Assembly: GCA_024760905.1 (NCBI GenBank)
Contig: CM045729.1
Location: 51,512,080 to 51,576,079, forward strand
Direction: 5' to 3'
Origin: Plotosus lineatus
Taxonomy: Eukaryota; Chordata; Actinopteri; Siluriformes; Plotosidae
DNA: 64,000 bases
Shown here piece by piece: positions 44,549 through 55,395 of the stretch; positions within the stretch are counted from its first letter, which is position 1, and each line of letters starts with the position of its first letter. The notes under the pieces were generated by a model that was not told the origin of the DNA, made no database searches, and was given only the letters and a program-made list of their open reading frames with translations. The translations under genes were made by a program, and so were the position numbers.

Positions 44549-44792
44549 GGTTAAAAACTGTTATTTATGAGATAATACATTTTTAATTAGAATTAAAAAA
44601 CAAACAAAAACAAAACAAACAAACAAAAAACAAACCATTACAAGAGCACAGCTGTATTGGGAAGAAACTTGAGAAATGAAAGGGCTTCACGTTTCCTGTA
44701 ATTGTTCTTAGTTTCAGAACCTTCAGTGAACACGTTTATAGAAATGAAGCTCACTGATCTGTACAGTATGCACAATTGAAATCTTCAGCATT

Positions 44793-44796
<4 letters not shown>

Positions 44797-44866
<70 letters not shown>

Positions 44867-44868
44867 TA
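44797..44868. repeat. (TG)n tract abutting the exon 4 acceptor
   Basis: About 31 TG units (44797-44859), a TA interruption, then TGTGTGTAG, whose AG is the exon 4 acceptor. It takes the place of the usual polypyrimidine tract. Confidence 0.95.
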
Positions 44869-44869
44869 G

Positions 44870-45010
44870 GCTCTGTTAGAGGTAGTGAATGACTTGTTTG
44901 AGGAACAGACAGACCTGGAGAAGATTGTGAGGAAGATTATGCATCGTGCTCAAACGCTGCTCAAGTGTGAACGCTGCTCTGTACAGCTACTAGAGGACAT
45001 TGAGTCTCCG
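44870..45010 (+). CDS. pde11a: PDE11A coding exon 4 (linker and start of GAF-B)
   Basis: Forty-seven residues (341-387), phase 0 at both ends: ALLEVVNDLFEEQTDLEKIV, RKIMHRAQTLLKCERC, SVQLLEDIESP. This covers the inter-GAF helix and the first GAF-B strand. Both splice sites are unusual: the acceptor AG directly follows a (TG)n tract with almost no polypyrimidine run, and the donor reads CCG|GTGATC, a poor match to GTRAGT. The boundaries are set by homology: the family protein continues VVKFTKSFEL, supplied by the next exon. Skipping this exon would keep the frame. Confidence 0.92.
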
Positions 45011-45070
45011 GTGATCATCCTCACCTCCCCACAGATTTCCTCTGACCCATCCCCCCCCCCCCCCTTTTTT

Positions 45071-45440
45071 TTTTTCGTATTCAATTCCCACCCATCAGGT
45101 ATTGCTTTCCCTATCACACCATTACCATCAGTGAGGGGCGAAAAAATGCACACGCCCCATCAGTGACATGCAAGAGTAGCCACCGACCTCTTTTTGTACT
45201 GCAGGGTAGGCACATTTGGGGACGGTCTAACACACTCGCAGGGAAAGCTCTATCCGTCCTCTTGTCTCTTGTATGAATGAGCTCAGAGATGCCCATAATT
45301 GGCTGGCAATCACAGTGAGTGACAGGGAAGTGAGCATATGCCACCCGTGAGAGATAATTGGCAAAGTTCAACTCACAGAACGCTGTGGCATTGTCGATGT
45401 GGCACTCGGGAGCCCTTCTGTGACTCATCCTTGTTCCCAT
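45071..45440 (-). mobile_element. Unclassified SINE-like repeat
   Basis: On the minus strand it starts GGGCTCCCGAGTGCCACATC and ends GTCACTGATGGGGCGTGTGC and GGTGGGAATTGAATACG. It shares blocks with 28160-28600. It begins about 60 bases after the exon 4 donor, behind a run of C then T (45048-45075). Confidence 0.58.
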
Positions 45441-45481
45441 TTTTCCTTTTACGTCCCTTTTTGGGTGCTGACGTCTCAGTT

Positions 45482-45790
45482 CATCAGTTCATTTTCTGTA
45501 ACCACTTAATCCTAATTAGAGTCGCGAGGAGGCTGGTGCCCATCTCAACCGACTCCGGACGAGGGGGAGGGTACACCCTGGACAGCTCGCCAGGCCATCA
45601 CAGGGCGGAAACGCGCTGCCGGCTTTGCAGCTACCTCACACCATAGACAGTGAGAGACATGGCCGGCCTTTGATAACCAAGTTAGCTGCACTGGTGGGGG
45701 TTAGTGACAACCTTGTGGAGAGTGGGACTCAAACCCCCAACCTTAGTATCCACGATCCAGCGCCCTTTACCACTAGGCCACCACTGCCCC
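45482..45790 (-). mobile_element. tRNA-derived SINE
   Basis: Minus strand: GGGGCAGTGGTGGCCTAGTG head, CACTGTCTATGGTGTGAGG, and tail GAGCTGTCCAGGGTGTACCC to GGTTACAGAAAATGAA. It lies in intron 4, 195 bases before exon 5. Confidence 0.85.
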
Positions 45791-45985
45791 GGTATTGACA
45801 TCTAATTATCTTTATTTTTACATTTGGTTTTGGGAGGAAGTAAACATCTAATGATCAAATATATATTTCCATTTTTATTAGTCCACTCATATATTTCCTT
45901 TCCTTTCCTGTCTTTTTCTTCCTTTCCTTCCCTCTTATTTTAGTAATAAATAATCGACATGTTAAAACTCTGAAATCTATTACAG

Positions 45986-46050
45986 GTGGTGAAGTTTACC
46001 AAGTCCTTTGAGCTGCTGTCACCGAAGTGTAGTGCAGACACAGAAAACAG
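45986..46050 (+). CDS. pde11a: PDE11A coding exon 5 (GAF-B)
   Basis: A 65-base exon encoding VVKFTKSFELLSPKCSADTE and N, ending in phase 2 (AG of a split serine codon). The acceptor is CTATTACAG|GTGGTG and the donor ACAG|GTAAAA. A (CA)n microsatellite begins 43 bases after the exon. The residues match the family's VVKFTKSFELMSPKCSAD block. Confidence 0.95.
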
Positions 46051-46091
46051 GTAAAATAATGTAAATTGCTAAAACACACACTAAAATCCAC

Positions 46092-46092
<1 letters not shown>

Positions 46093-46167
<75 letters not shown>
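46093..46167. repeat. (CA)n microsatellite after exon 5
   Basis: About 37 CA units starting 43 bases after the exon 5 donor. It is complementary to the TG tract before exon 4. Confidence 0.95.
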
Positions 46168-46169
<2 letters not shown>

Positions 46170-46394
46170 ATCAGCCTCTCAGTCTCAGTTCACAGCTCAG
46201 TGTGAACCGTCTGCCACACCACAGTGTTCAGTATCCTGCCTAATAGAATATTCACACTGTTGATAATGTTCACAAGTGGTGGTCCATTGAATTGTGGGTA
46301 ATATTCTTTTCTTAATTTATTATGAATTTAAATGGATGGTCTTGTGTTATTATTTACAAAAATAAATAAAGGAGATAGGGTAAAATGGAAACCC

Positions 46395-46640
46395 ATAGCT
46401 TAATGGTTAGAGAAGCAGTGTTGGGGTTGAAATGGTTTGATTCCAAATGTGAATGTGTGGTGGAGGTGATGGGTGAGCTGCACTTTCCCTACCTCCACCT
46501 TCATGGCTGTCCTAACCCTGAGCTGCTCCCCGAGTGTCCTCAATGTGAGTGTAACAGCCCACTGCTCAGAGTTAGTGTGTGCTCACTTTGGATGAATTAA
46601 ATGCAGAGGCAATAATTTCCCTGTATTATGGATTAGCGAT
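46395..46640 (+). mobile_element. tRNA-derived SINE, another family
   Basis: Head TAGCTTAATGGTTAGAGAAG (box A-like) with GGTTTGATTCC (box B-like). The 3' part is GAGCTGCTCCCCGAGTGTCC, CCCACTGCTCAG and TTAAATGCAGAGGCAATAAT, which I associate with a widespread teleost SINE. Confidence 0.6.
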
Positions 46641-46921
46641 CGATTAATACAGTATAGCAAAAAAAAAAAAAAAAAGCATTTTGTATTTAAAACCATACTA
46701 TATTGAAAATCTCTGGTTCCAATACTGTGAAAAATCTCAACGCTAAACTAGGGTGAGAACATAGCTGTACTGTGCCAGAAAATGGTTTCAGACCCACTTT
46801 GTGTTTGGGAAATGCAAATAAATCAAGCATTCAGTCCGACAGAGTGTCGCCTGTTGATGAATTTTTAAAACTTCACATTACATGGTTGTTAAATAATTTT
46901 TAGCAGACTCATTAACTGCTG

Positions 46922-46925
<4 letters not shown>

Positions 46926-46972
<47 letters not shown>
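46926..46972. repeat. (TG)n microsatellite in intron 5
   Basis: About 23 TG units. It lies 760 bases after the (CA)n tract and could pair with it. Confidence 0.95.
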
Positions 46973-46973
<1 letters not shown>

Positions 46974-48576
46974 TATGTTGACCTGCATCAATGGTGACTG
47001 CACTATGCCCATTCGATTAATGATTCTCCAGTGCTTCTGCACCAGAGGCTTGGGGTTCTCCCCGTGTCAGCTTCTCCTCGCATGCTCAGTTCTGCACTGC
47101 ACAGAACCTTTGGATTTCTCTGTTCAGCACTTAGGAAAATCCAAAACCCATAGCTCAGCTCGCCGAGTAGCCACCACTACCTTACTGCAAACACACAAGA
47201 CACCAGTTTACCTGCCAAAACATACAGCCAATAAAGGAGAGAAGGAGGTGGTTTTGGGAGCGTTAACATTATTGCAAAGCTTCTTTACAGAATGGTGCTG
47301 ATTACTTTTTCCTAATTGCAGCAGTAAATACTTCTGAGTGCTGTCTGAGTTTCATATAAGACATGCGCAATTGCAAAACACTGCTACTTGTGTCTGTCAT
47401 GGTGGTAGTAAATGCAAGTGGCAGCATTGTGGCAGCAGAGAGAACATACACCGCAGCGCTATCGAGGGACTGTAAACAACTTCTGTCTTTCTCTTTGCAC
47501 TACAAACACCTGCCTAATGCTCCAATGCCAAGCTGTGAAATTGCTTACACTGATGGCTCTGTCTATTAAAACAATGTTTTTAAAGCTTGATGACACTATC
47601 AGACAAACAAACCAAAGTGCAATAAACATTTCACATCACTCTTTAAAGATCCATACTACACACAGGAGCATGTAAAAATGATGTGAGTGTTTGATCCAAT
47701 AATACAATTTTCTCAGTGGATTTCTGAGATCACCGTCATCTAATAGATGAGTATAATTTCTCATTTTATGTCCCAGCATGTTCGGTGTAATTCTCTTAAA
47801 ATGTACACAGAGTTTAAAATCTTTAAAATGCGAATTATATGTGAGGCTTGCTTCAGTGAGAATTCCCAAATTGTCCATCTGAAGGTTTACGGCTTTGGCT
47901 CACCAACAGAACTTGTGCTTAATCTGGAGAATACTTCTACAACAGGAACCATTATGTCCATTATGCATGTCTATGTATGTGATTTGTTTTGTGCTGCCTG
48001 CATAGGCTTGTGCAGCCTGACATACAACCCCCAGAGATGGATCTCATTGCGCATCTCCAACAAACACATCTCACAGTCCCTGACTAAAGCAGCTCAGCAG
48101 TTATCCAGTAGTTCACATGCAAGCTTGCCATTAACTGTGTTATAGTCATGTGGCTGTAATGTGGAAATGTGATCGAACCGTGCTGTGAACATGATTGAGC
48201 TAATGAGAGAGGGGGGGGGGGGGGGGAGAGGAGCCAACTATATGTCTGTCTGTGGTACGTGGGGTTGGTAACTTTTCATTACTCCATCAGGCTCAAGAGA
48301 AGCTTATTAAAATGAATAAAGGGTCATTAGATATGAATCATATTTGAGAGATGGGCACCACAAATAATAACAACTGTTAAGTGACATTGAGTTATACAGA
48401 TTACATTTATGTATGTACATTCTTCACCAACATAACTGGCTAACAGGATCTCATAGAGAACACCCACCAAAGCGTAGCTGTATTGGTCAGTGAATCAGTT
48501 CTAACTCCTGTCTACATTGCTTTGATTTAAATGTGGAATTGTTGGGGTTTTTTTTTTTCTTTTCTTTTCTTTACAG
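46973..48576. other. Intron 5 sequence, nothing recognised
   Basis: No coding frame with family motifs. A poly-G run lies at 48210-48226. Confidence 0.5.
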
Positions 48577-48709
48577 TTTTAAGGACAGTCTGGAAAAGTC
48601 GTCATATTCCGACTGGCTGATTAACAACAGTATAGCCGAACTGGTGGCATCCACTGGTCTGCCAGTCAACATTAGTGACGCCTACCAGGACCCCCGCTTT
48701 GATGCTGAG
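48577..48709 (+). CDS. pde11a: PDE11A coding exon 6 (GAF-B)
   Basis: A 133-base exon that completes the split serine and encodes [40 protein letters not shown] and FDAE, ending in phase 0. [20 protein letters not shown] in GAF-B parallels VAEHGETVNIPDAYQ in GAF-A. The acceptor has a strong pyrimidine tract (TTTTCTTTTCTTTTCTTTACAG); the donor is GAG|GTAGGT. Confidence 0.96.
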
Positions 48710-48977
48710 GTAGGTATGCAGCTCATTCAGTAATCATCAGCTTCCAACTAAGAAAAGCTTTATAAGTGCAATTTTGAGCACTTATATTCTGTAAAAAACA
48801 GAATAAAACATATCACTTTGGCACCCAGAAGAAATCCAAGAAACTTTATTCAAACCAACACACATAGAATCACGTCCCTAAGAATAAAATGTCTTGCTGA
48901 GAAGTCTTTTCTAAAAGAGAATTTGATTAATGTATGACCACTTCAGCATTGTTAGTATGACATTGGTATATTTAATA

Positions 48978-49766
48978 CAGTAAAACCTCCGCTGACGAAC
49001 GCTTAAGCTCACGAACTTTTCGCCTCAAGAACATTAAATTTGCGAGCATATAGTCTCTGCTGACGAACTAGTTTTTGGCGGACGAATCAAACCACGCGGT
49101 CGAACAGCGCCACGGTGGCGGCCACGAGAAGCTGACGCGCGCTCACGGCGTCACAGTTCGTCACCCCCTTTCTTTGAATGCGGAAGTGGTTTGTGTTTGC
49201 TAGACATTTTGGACCATATTGAGTGTACTTTTGCTATTATGGGAGCGAAAAAGACCCCACCACAGGCGGAGATCATTGAAAAACACGAACGAGGTGTGCG
49301 TTTGTGTGAGTCAGCGTCCCAGTACCAATACGCTAAGTCTACCATTGCTCCCATCCTTAAGAACAAGGAAGCTATTAAGGGTGCGTGTGTGGCTAAGGGT
49401 GTTTCCAAACAGTAGGCGTTTCCAAACACTCCTTCCAAACAGTAAGTCCCTCCCTCCCTCCTCCTCCCACTCCATTCCATCAAGCCATCAACTACCATCA
49501 CAAAGGTAAATAAAACGACTTTATTATACAGTACAGTTTATTTCTTTAATTACAATACAATAGCACATTTATTATACATAAAATAAGGTATATTTTTGTG
49601 TAGTTTTAAGGCTTATTTAGTAGAAAATTATGTTTTATGGGGACCTGGGAACGGATTATTCTCATTTTAATGGTTTCTTATGGGAAATAAATGTTCGGAA
49701 GACGAAATTTTCGCCTTACACACACTTTCTGGGAACCAATTATGTTCGTGAGCAGAGGTATCACTG
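48978..49766 (+). mobile_element. Tigger-like element with transposase fragment
   Basis: Inverted ends CAGTAAAACCTCCGCTGACG and the complement of GTGAGCAGAGGTATCACTG, with TA on both sides (48976-48977 and 49767-49768). The interior is rich in CGAAC-type blocks facing each other and holds a transposase N-terminal fragment. Confidence 0.85.
49239..49415 (+). pseudogene. Tigger-type transposase N-terminal fragment
   Basis: A 58-codon frame: MGAKKTPPQAEIIEKHERGV, RLCESASQYQYAKSTIAPIL, KNKEAIKGACVAKGVSKQ. This is the first helix-turn-helix (pipsqueak/CENP-B type) of Tigger/pogo transposases, with EIIEKHERG and AKSTIAPILKNKEAI as the recognisable parts. The DDE catalytic domain is absent: the frame stops and the sequence jumps to the element's 3' end, so it is an internally deleted derivative. 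Confidence 0.8.
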
Positions 49767-49768
49767 TA

Positions 49769-50552
49769 TAAGGTTTTTACCTTTGAAAGTACAAACAGAC
49801 ATACACATAAAGAAATGATTTCAGTTAAGTGAAGGGGTTTTGGGCTACTTGAGATATAAAACAGAAACCTAGACCACAGACTGAGAAATAGACAGGGGTG
49901 TAGTGGAGGGTAAATGCACATTAACACCATTTACACACTTTTTATTTACAAAACAATATTTACCCATCTGTTTATAATCGTTTACACATTGGTCATTATG
50001 CACTTTAAAAATGTAGTCAAAAATATTGTGTCATTCGCTGCATTAGGATTACAACTGCACACCATTCCTGCAAACTGCTGCTTCCTGCAAAATCTCCCTT
50101 CTTCACGCTTCACACTTTCGTAAATCAACAACACCATAAAATTTGTGTCATGTACTCTTTGTGCACGCACTGACTGCAGACTGTGTCTGGATAAGTATGC
50201 ACATAGTGCTACTAGTATTACTCTTCAGACTTCAGTCCTATCGTAGTACAGCAAGTACAGATGTCTCAAGGTTTCAACTGCGAAGCTGAAGGTCAACTTC
50301 TTCTATAGAACCTTTGCTATGTTGAATGGCTCTCCTGAAAGTTACAGTATATATAGGGTATAGATAGACATGCAAATAGTAGTAAACAATTTAAAACTAG
50401 CATAGTACATAAGGAACAAATGCAGCTAATATTTAATTGATGTAGAACTACTGAGGAATCGGACAGCTGTACAGGATGAATGTTCATTTAATGATGGTGA
50501 TGATGATGAGGATTATTATTATTGTGGAATGGTGGTCAGCATGTTCACCTCA
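49769..50552. other. Intron 6 sequence, nothing recognised
   Basis: AT-rich without an assignable repeat. A short GATGATG run lies at 50495-50512. Confidence 0.45.
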
Positions 50553-50979
50553 CATTTACATTTACAGCATTTGGCAGATGCTCTTATCCAGAGTGACTTA
50601 CAATTATTATTATTTTTTATACAAATGAGCAATTGACCCCCAGTGCAGCTAACTGGGTTATCAAAGGCGGGCCATGTCTCTTATGGTGAGAGGCAAGTAA
50701 AAGAACCATCACTGACTTTTGATAAGCGTAGGCTGCATAGCTGCGATGGCTTGGCGAGCTATCCAGGGTGCACTCTGCCCTCGCCCAGAATCGGCTGAGA
50801 TGGGTGCCAGCCGCCCCATGACTATAATTAAGATTAAGTGGTTCAGAAAATGAATGACTGAATGAGCAATTGAGGGTTGAAGGCCTTGCTCAAGGGTCCA
50901 ACAATAGTTATAATGGGGATTGAACCGCTGACCTTCGGATTAGTAACACAGCACATTAACCACTAAGTCACCACTGCCA
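50553..50979 (-). mobile_element. tRNA-derived SINE with salmonid-type tail, split by a SINE
   Basis: Minus strand: head GGCAGTGGTGACTTAGTGGT, box B-like GGTTCAATCCC, then CTTGAGCAAGGCCTTCAACC. After the interruption come TTGTAAGTCACTCTGGATAA and GAGCATCTGCCAAATGCTGT. It serves as reference for the split copies at 1744 and 14428. Confidence 0.78.
50637..50860 (+). mobile_element. tRNA-derived SINE nested in another SINE, 13-bp target duplication
   Basis: A 5'-truncated plus-strand copy starting CCCCAGTGCAGCTAACTGGG and ending with the GAATGACT tail. AATGAGCAATTGA flanks it at 50624-50636 and 50861-50873. Confidence 0.92.
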
Positions 50980-50980
50980 G

Positions 50981-51304
50981 AAGGGTAGGGCTCTTACCTC
51001 ACAGCAAGAAGGTCCTGAGTTTGAGTCCCAGGCTCAGGTGTTTGTAGAGTTTGCATGTTCTTCCCGTGCTTGTGTCTGTTTCCTTCAGGTACCCCGGTGT
51101 CCTCCCACAGTCCAAAGACATGCACTTTGGCAAGCTGGCTGTTCCAATTTACCCCTGGGTGTGAATGCTGAAATGTGTGTGTTGCCCTGTGATAGTCTGG
51201 TGAGTTATCCAGGGTGTACTCCACCTTTTCCCAGTGTCAGCTGAGATAGGCACCAGTTTCCCCATAACTCAAATAGAGGATTAAGTGGTTTGGCAAATAA
51301 GTGA
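50981..51304 (+). mobile_element. V-SINE, near full length
   Basis: Plus strand: CCTCACAGCAAGAAGGTCCT, TGTAGAGTTTGCATGTTC, CTCCCACAGTCCAAAGACAT, then the L2-like tail GATAGTCTGGTGAGTTATCC and GGATTAAGTGGTTTGG. Confidence 0.8.
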
Positions 51305-51461
51305 GTTATTATTATCATCATCATCATCATCTTCTTCTGCTTAGTCCAGGGTCGGGTCGCGGGGGCAGCAACCTTAGCAAGTTTTATAGAGTTATTATTA
51401 TTACTATTATTATTTCTATTATTATTACTATTATTATTACAATTATTATATTATTATTATT

Positions 51462-51499
<38 letters not shown>
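51305..51499. repeat. ATT/ATC/AAT trinucleotide repeats with a Rex3 end
   Basis: Imperfect trinucleotide repeats (51307-51334 and 51388-51499) flank a short Rex3 fragment. The right part switches from ATT to AAT, so it can fold back. Confidence 0.85.
51335..51384 (-). mobile_element. Rex3 3'-end fragment
   Basis: Bases 51345-51375 (AGGGTCGGGTCGCGGGGGCA) match the 3' end of the Rex3 copy at 61384-61430 (GGGGTCGGGTCGCAGGGGCA). Only about 50 bases remain beside an ATG-type tail. Confidence 0.65.
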
Positions 51500-51503
<4 letters not shown>

Positions 51504-51813
51504 TTTCCAAACTGGTTAATTCTAATTAAGGTCACAGGGAGGCTGGTGCCCATCTCAGTCAACTCTGGGCGAGGGCAGGGTGCACCTTGGACAGCTTGCC
51601 AGGCCATCACAGGGCCAATACTCACGTAACCATTTACACTCATGATTAAGGGTGAATTAAAACAGCCAGTTAGCCTAGTGTGCATGTTTTTAGACTGCGG
51701 GAAACCCATGCAAGCACATGGAGAACATGCAAACTACATAGACATGCTCAAGCCTGGGAATCGAACCCATGACCTTCTTGCTGTGAGACAAGAGACCTCT
51801 GTGCCACCATTCC
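51500..51813 (-). mobile_element. V-SINE, near full length
   Basis: Minus strand: GGAATGGTGGCACAGAGGTC head, CACAGCAAGAAGGTCATGGG, GTAGTTTGCATGTTCTCC, then the tail with GGCAAGCTGTCCAAGGTGCA. An AAT microsatellite (51816-51862) follows. Confidence 0.8.
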
Positions 51814-51817
51814 ATTT

Positions 51818-51862
<45 letters not shown>

Positions 51863-52420
51863 TTGGATTCCGTGTTACTAGAATTCTGCATAGATGTTTG
51901 GAAATTCATGAACTATAATTAACAGAATTAAGGGTTGTTCCACTGACATATAATTTTCCTATTTTCTTTTTTTTTAATCACAACAGGATTGTGTATGAAA
52001 GTAACTCACTGCTGTCATATAGGGAAGTGGGCTATTTGCCTGGATCTGAACTGTTTCCAGGTAGTAATCAGTATCCAGTGTAAATGAAGCAACTGGCCGG
52101 AGTGATGTGCTGCTCTGCACCAGTCCAGCTTTGATGTCTGGCTGCTGTCGCACACTGATGAATTATATAATACAGCTTTGATGTTTCTTTGGCTAAAATT
52201 CTTTCAGAATCTCTCCTGTTTGTCTGTGAAATACTGGCATCCATGCTGTTATACTGTGTTCTATACAACAATGTACTACACAGCATACATGCCTTATGGG
52301 ATTCAGGCAGCCTGTCTTTTGCTGAGTTGTGCCGCAGGCATTAGAGTAAGTGAGGTAAGTTTTGTACTGCAGCATGACACAGTTGTACAGAATTATATAT
52401 GTTGCCTATGTTTGTATTAG
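51863..52420. other. Intron 6, 3' part
   Basis: No repeat or extra exon is recognised; it ends at the exon 7 acceptor. Confidence 0.5.
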
Positions 52421-52496
52421 GCAGACCAGTTTTCTGGGTTCCACATCCGCTCTGTCCTGTGTGTGCCCATTTGGAACAGCAACCACCAAATAATTG
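52421..52496 (+). CDS. pde11a: PDE11A coding exon 7 (GAF-B); gene continues beyond window
   Basis: A 76-base exon encoding ADQFSGFHIRSVLCVPIWNS and NHQII plus the first base of a glycine codon (phase 1). The acceptor is TTTGTATTAG and the donor ATTG|GTAAGT. The running total is 478 codons plus one base. The next expected block, GVAQVLNRLDGKPF, was not found in the remaining 11.5 kb. The rest of GAF-B and the whole HD-type catalytic domain must therefore lie past 64000. Confidence 0.95.
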
Positions 52497-54089
52497 GTAA
52501 GTTCATAAATCCATGTCCAATATTTTTAACTGCAGTACCATTTCTACACTGACTATTGTTGTGGCAAAATACTTTAGTTTTAGTTTAGTTCACAATACAA
52601 GCGATCCAGATTAAATTTTCATGTGTTTATTTAGCTTTTTGGGGAACAAACATGCATTTGGGGAACAAACAAACTGAGAAAGGACCTCAGACCCCATGTA
52701 CCAACTCTGCATTGGCTTATAAAGTGTCTATTCCACTCTGATTCAATCTCTAGACTCTGATTGGTACTTCATAACATCACGTGTTAGCTTCAGCTTGTTC
52801 GTTTGATGTCGACACCATTTTGTTCTTTCATTCATTACATTTCGATTGTTATTCAAGGTCCTTGGAACAGAGTGAAATGGCCGAAATAAAATAGTCTTAC
52901 ACTTACTTCAGTGAATAAACTATTCATACTCATAGTCACATAAATTATTCAATAATTAAATGGTGCAGTAAATCATACAATTGATCTTTGAAAGGAATAA
53001 TCATTAACAATTTAAATACTTTTCATTAGAGATTACTTCATTGGACAGGTCTCCATTTCAGAATTACAAATGTCTTTAAATAAAGGGAATATGATCACTC
53101 ATTCCAAAGATATTTCAATTTTTTTTTGTATTCATATTCATGTTGTTGCTTTTAATGATCAATAATTAATTCGAGTACATGACAGATGTCCAGAAATTCA
53201 CATAAGATTTATGGAGGACTGAATATATGACATTAGTTTGCCTCATGTGTGTTTCTGTTGTGGAACAGTGCAGTATAGAGTGAAAGAGTGCAAATCATGC
53301 AGCATGAAGATGTATCTAAGCGTGGGAGTATTTTTCTCATGAAGCAGATTAAAAATCATTATAACCACACAACGGCATGTAAAGGTGCAGTACAGAGTCA
53401 AGGATATGTTCATTCACAAAAAGGATTCACAAAAAGGATATTTCTCTTCCTTCTTTTTTCACACAGAAATTATCTTTGAGAAGCTCTGTAGAGATAAGGG
53501 ATTCATTCTTACAATTATGTACGTGCAAAGATCAAACAATTTGGATTGTCAGCAAAAGAATTAAGATTTTTAAACTCTCTTGCTATACTTAAATTCAATC
53601 AACAAAAATTTTGAATGTTTATTATGTTTAATATCATAATCCCGACTGGTGTCTAAAAACCAAATTTTCCATTTATGATTAATAATACTCGTTACTCATC
53701 CTGTTATTTCTATAAGGAGTGTGGAAAAGGGCAGTAAAAATAAAGGCCTTCTTCACATACCAAAGGACTGGAGCATAAAGGGGGATACTCCCATGACAAC
53801 GTAAACCACGTCATAGTTATTGCCCCCCCCCCACTGTCTTTCATCCCTCCAGCTAGACACCTATGGAACACTGCTCATTTATCTTCTCATGTCCCAGATA
53901 TTCTGACACCATTCAGATTAGGAAGAGAAAACATCATAAAATGAGTAGATTTTTCCTCTAAAACAGGACTCAATAATTAAGGCTGTATTTCTTACCATAT
54001 TTAACGCTCACTGCCCTATTATCAGCTTATCAATTACTTTTCAATTCATATTTGCTGTGTCATAAAGTTCAGAATCATCCAATTTGGAT
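52497..54089. other. Start of intron 7, nothing recognised
   Basis: AT-rich sequence searched for the next PDE11A exon (GVAQVLNRL block) without success. A poly-C run lies at 53823-53831. Confidence 0.5.
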
Positions 54090-54398
54090 CGGGCATAGTG
54101 CTATTTGTATTTTAAATGACTTTAATGCATTCAATTATTAATTAAAATTATTCAATTATTAATTAAAAAAATAAAACAGAGACTGTGTCTGAGTCCCAAA
54201 CATTAGCTGGAAGGCTATTCCCTAACTGTGGTGCTTTGTAAGAGAAAGCTCTGCCCCCTGCAGTAGTCTTCATTATTCGAGGTAACACTAAGCATCATGC
54301 ACCTTGTGATCTAAAGGGGCGTGCCGGATGATAAATGACAAGAAGTTCACGAAGATGTGGCGCAAGACCAATAAGTGCTTTATAGGTTAAAAGTAATA

Positions 54399-55395
54399 TA
54401 GTCCGCCCTCTACTTACGAAATTAATCAATTAATCCGTTCCCGTGTCTTTTTTGTAACCTGGAGTTTTCATAAGTAGAGCTGCATTTTACATGTAAAACG
54501 CGTGATTCATTCCAAGGCTCCCAAGACTACCCCATGAACCCTTTAAAAATTCTAAAAGTACACCAATTTTGTATGAAATATGTGTTAAAAGTAAAAGAAA
54601 ATGATTTACCTTTTTTAAAAAATCTCTCTAACCACCCATGCAGCGTTTTAAAGTCCGGGGGTTGCTGGTCTAAAGAACCCTCACCCACACCCCTACCCTC
54701 CTTCACGAGGTCCTTAAATATGGTGGTTGCTTTTTCCGAAATAATCGCCTCTGTCACTGTATCTCTGCTTTTAATGCCTCCTTCTGCTTCAATATTGTTC
54801 CGAAATAATCGCCTCCGTCACTGTATCTCTGCTTTTAAGGTCTCCTTCTGCTTCAATATTGTCCCGAGTTTGTTTCGGCCATACTCCTTTGCGATTTCGC
54901 TCAACCGCATTCCACTTTAATATTTTTTATTATCTCCTGCTTCACTGTGATTGATAACGGAGTCCGCTTCTTCTTTTCGGTGTCACTGGGAATCACTTTC
55001 TTGGGGTCCATGATGGATAACGAAATATAACGCTGCAATAATCACTCTCAAAAAAACTCACGAGCCAACAGTCCTGTTCAACTCTCCTTCATGCGTGTGA
55101 CAAACAGGAAGTATGGGTACAGGAATGGGTACAGTTCAACTCCCTCCTGGCTAATGGGAGGCCAGCAGGGAGGGATAATGGGAGACAGCCAATGAGAGAG
55201 CAACTCGCGCATTGTTTGAATGTTTGAATGGTGCGTTTTAATGTTTGGATGGTGCGTTTTAATTTTTGAATGGCGTGTTTGGCGCTTTTCATAAGAAGAG
55301 GTTGTTTTGTATACAGAGGATGAAAATTTAGGAAAATGTTTTTCGTAACCTGGATTTTTCCTATTCAGAGGTTTACGTAAGTAGCGGGCTAACTG
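54399..55395. mobile_element. Tigger-like element inserted in the L2 LINE
   Basis: Ends AGTCCGCCCTCTACTTACGA (left) and ACGTAAGTAGCGGGCTAACTG (right) form inverted repeats, with TA on both sides. L2 reading resumes across it. Transposase remnants lie on the minus strand. Confidence 0.82.
54527..55012 (-). pseudogene. Tigger-type transposase remnant
   Basis: From 55012 the minus strand reads MDPKKVIPSDTEKKKRTPLS then ITVKQEIIKNIKVE before a frameshift. LSEIAKEYG-like codons follow near 54900. Farther on is FKTLHGWLERFFKKGK (about 54640-54600), comparable to the FKASRGWFDRFKKR second DNA-binding helix of Tigger proteins. Stops and shifts make it non-functional; the catalytic domain is absent. 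Confidence 0.7.

Noticed and set aside
48040..48140. Possible extra PDE11A exon in intron 5
   Set aside because: Exons 5 and 6 join exactly within a split serine codon, and the candidate has no GAF motif or good splice sites.
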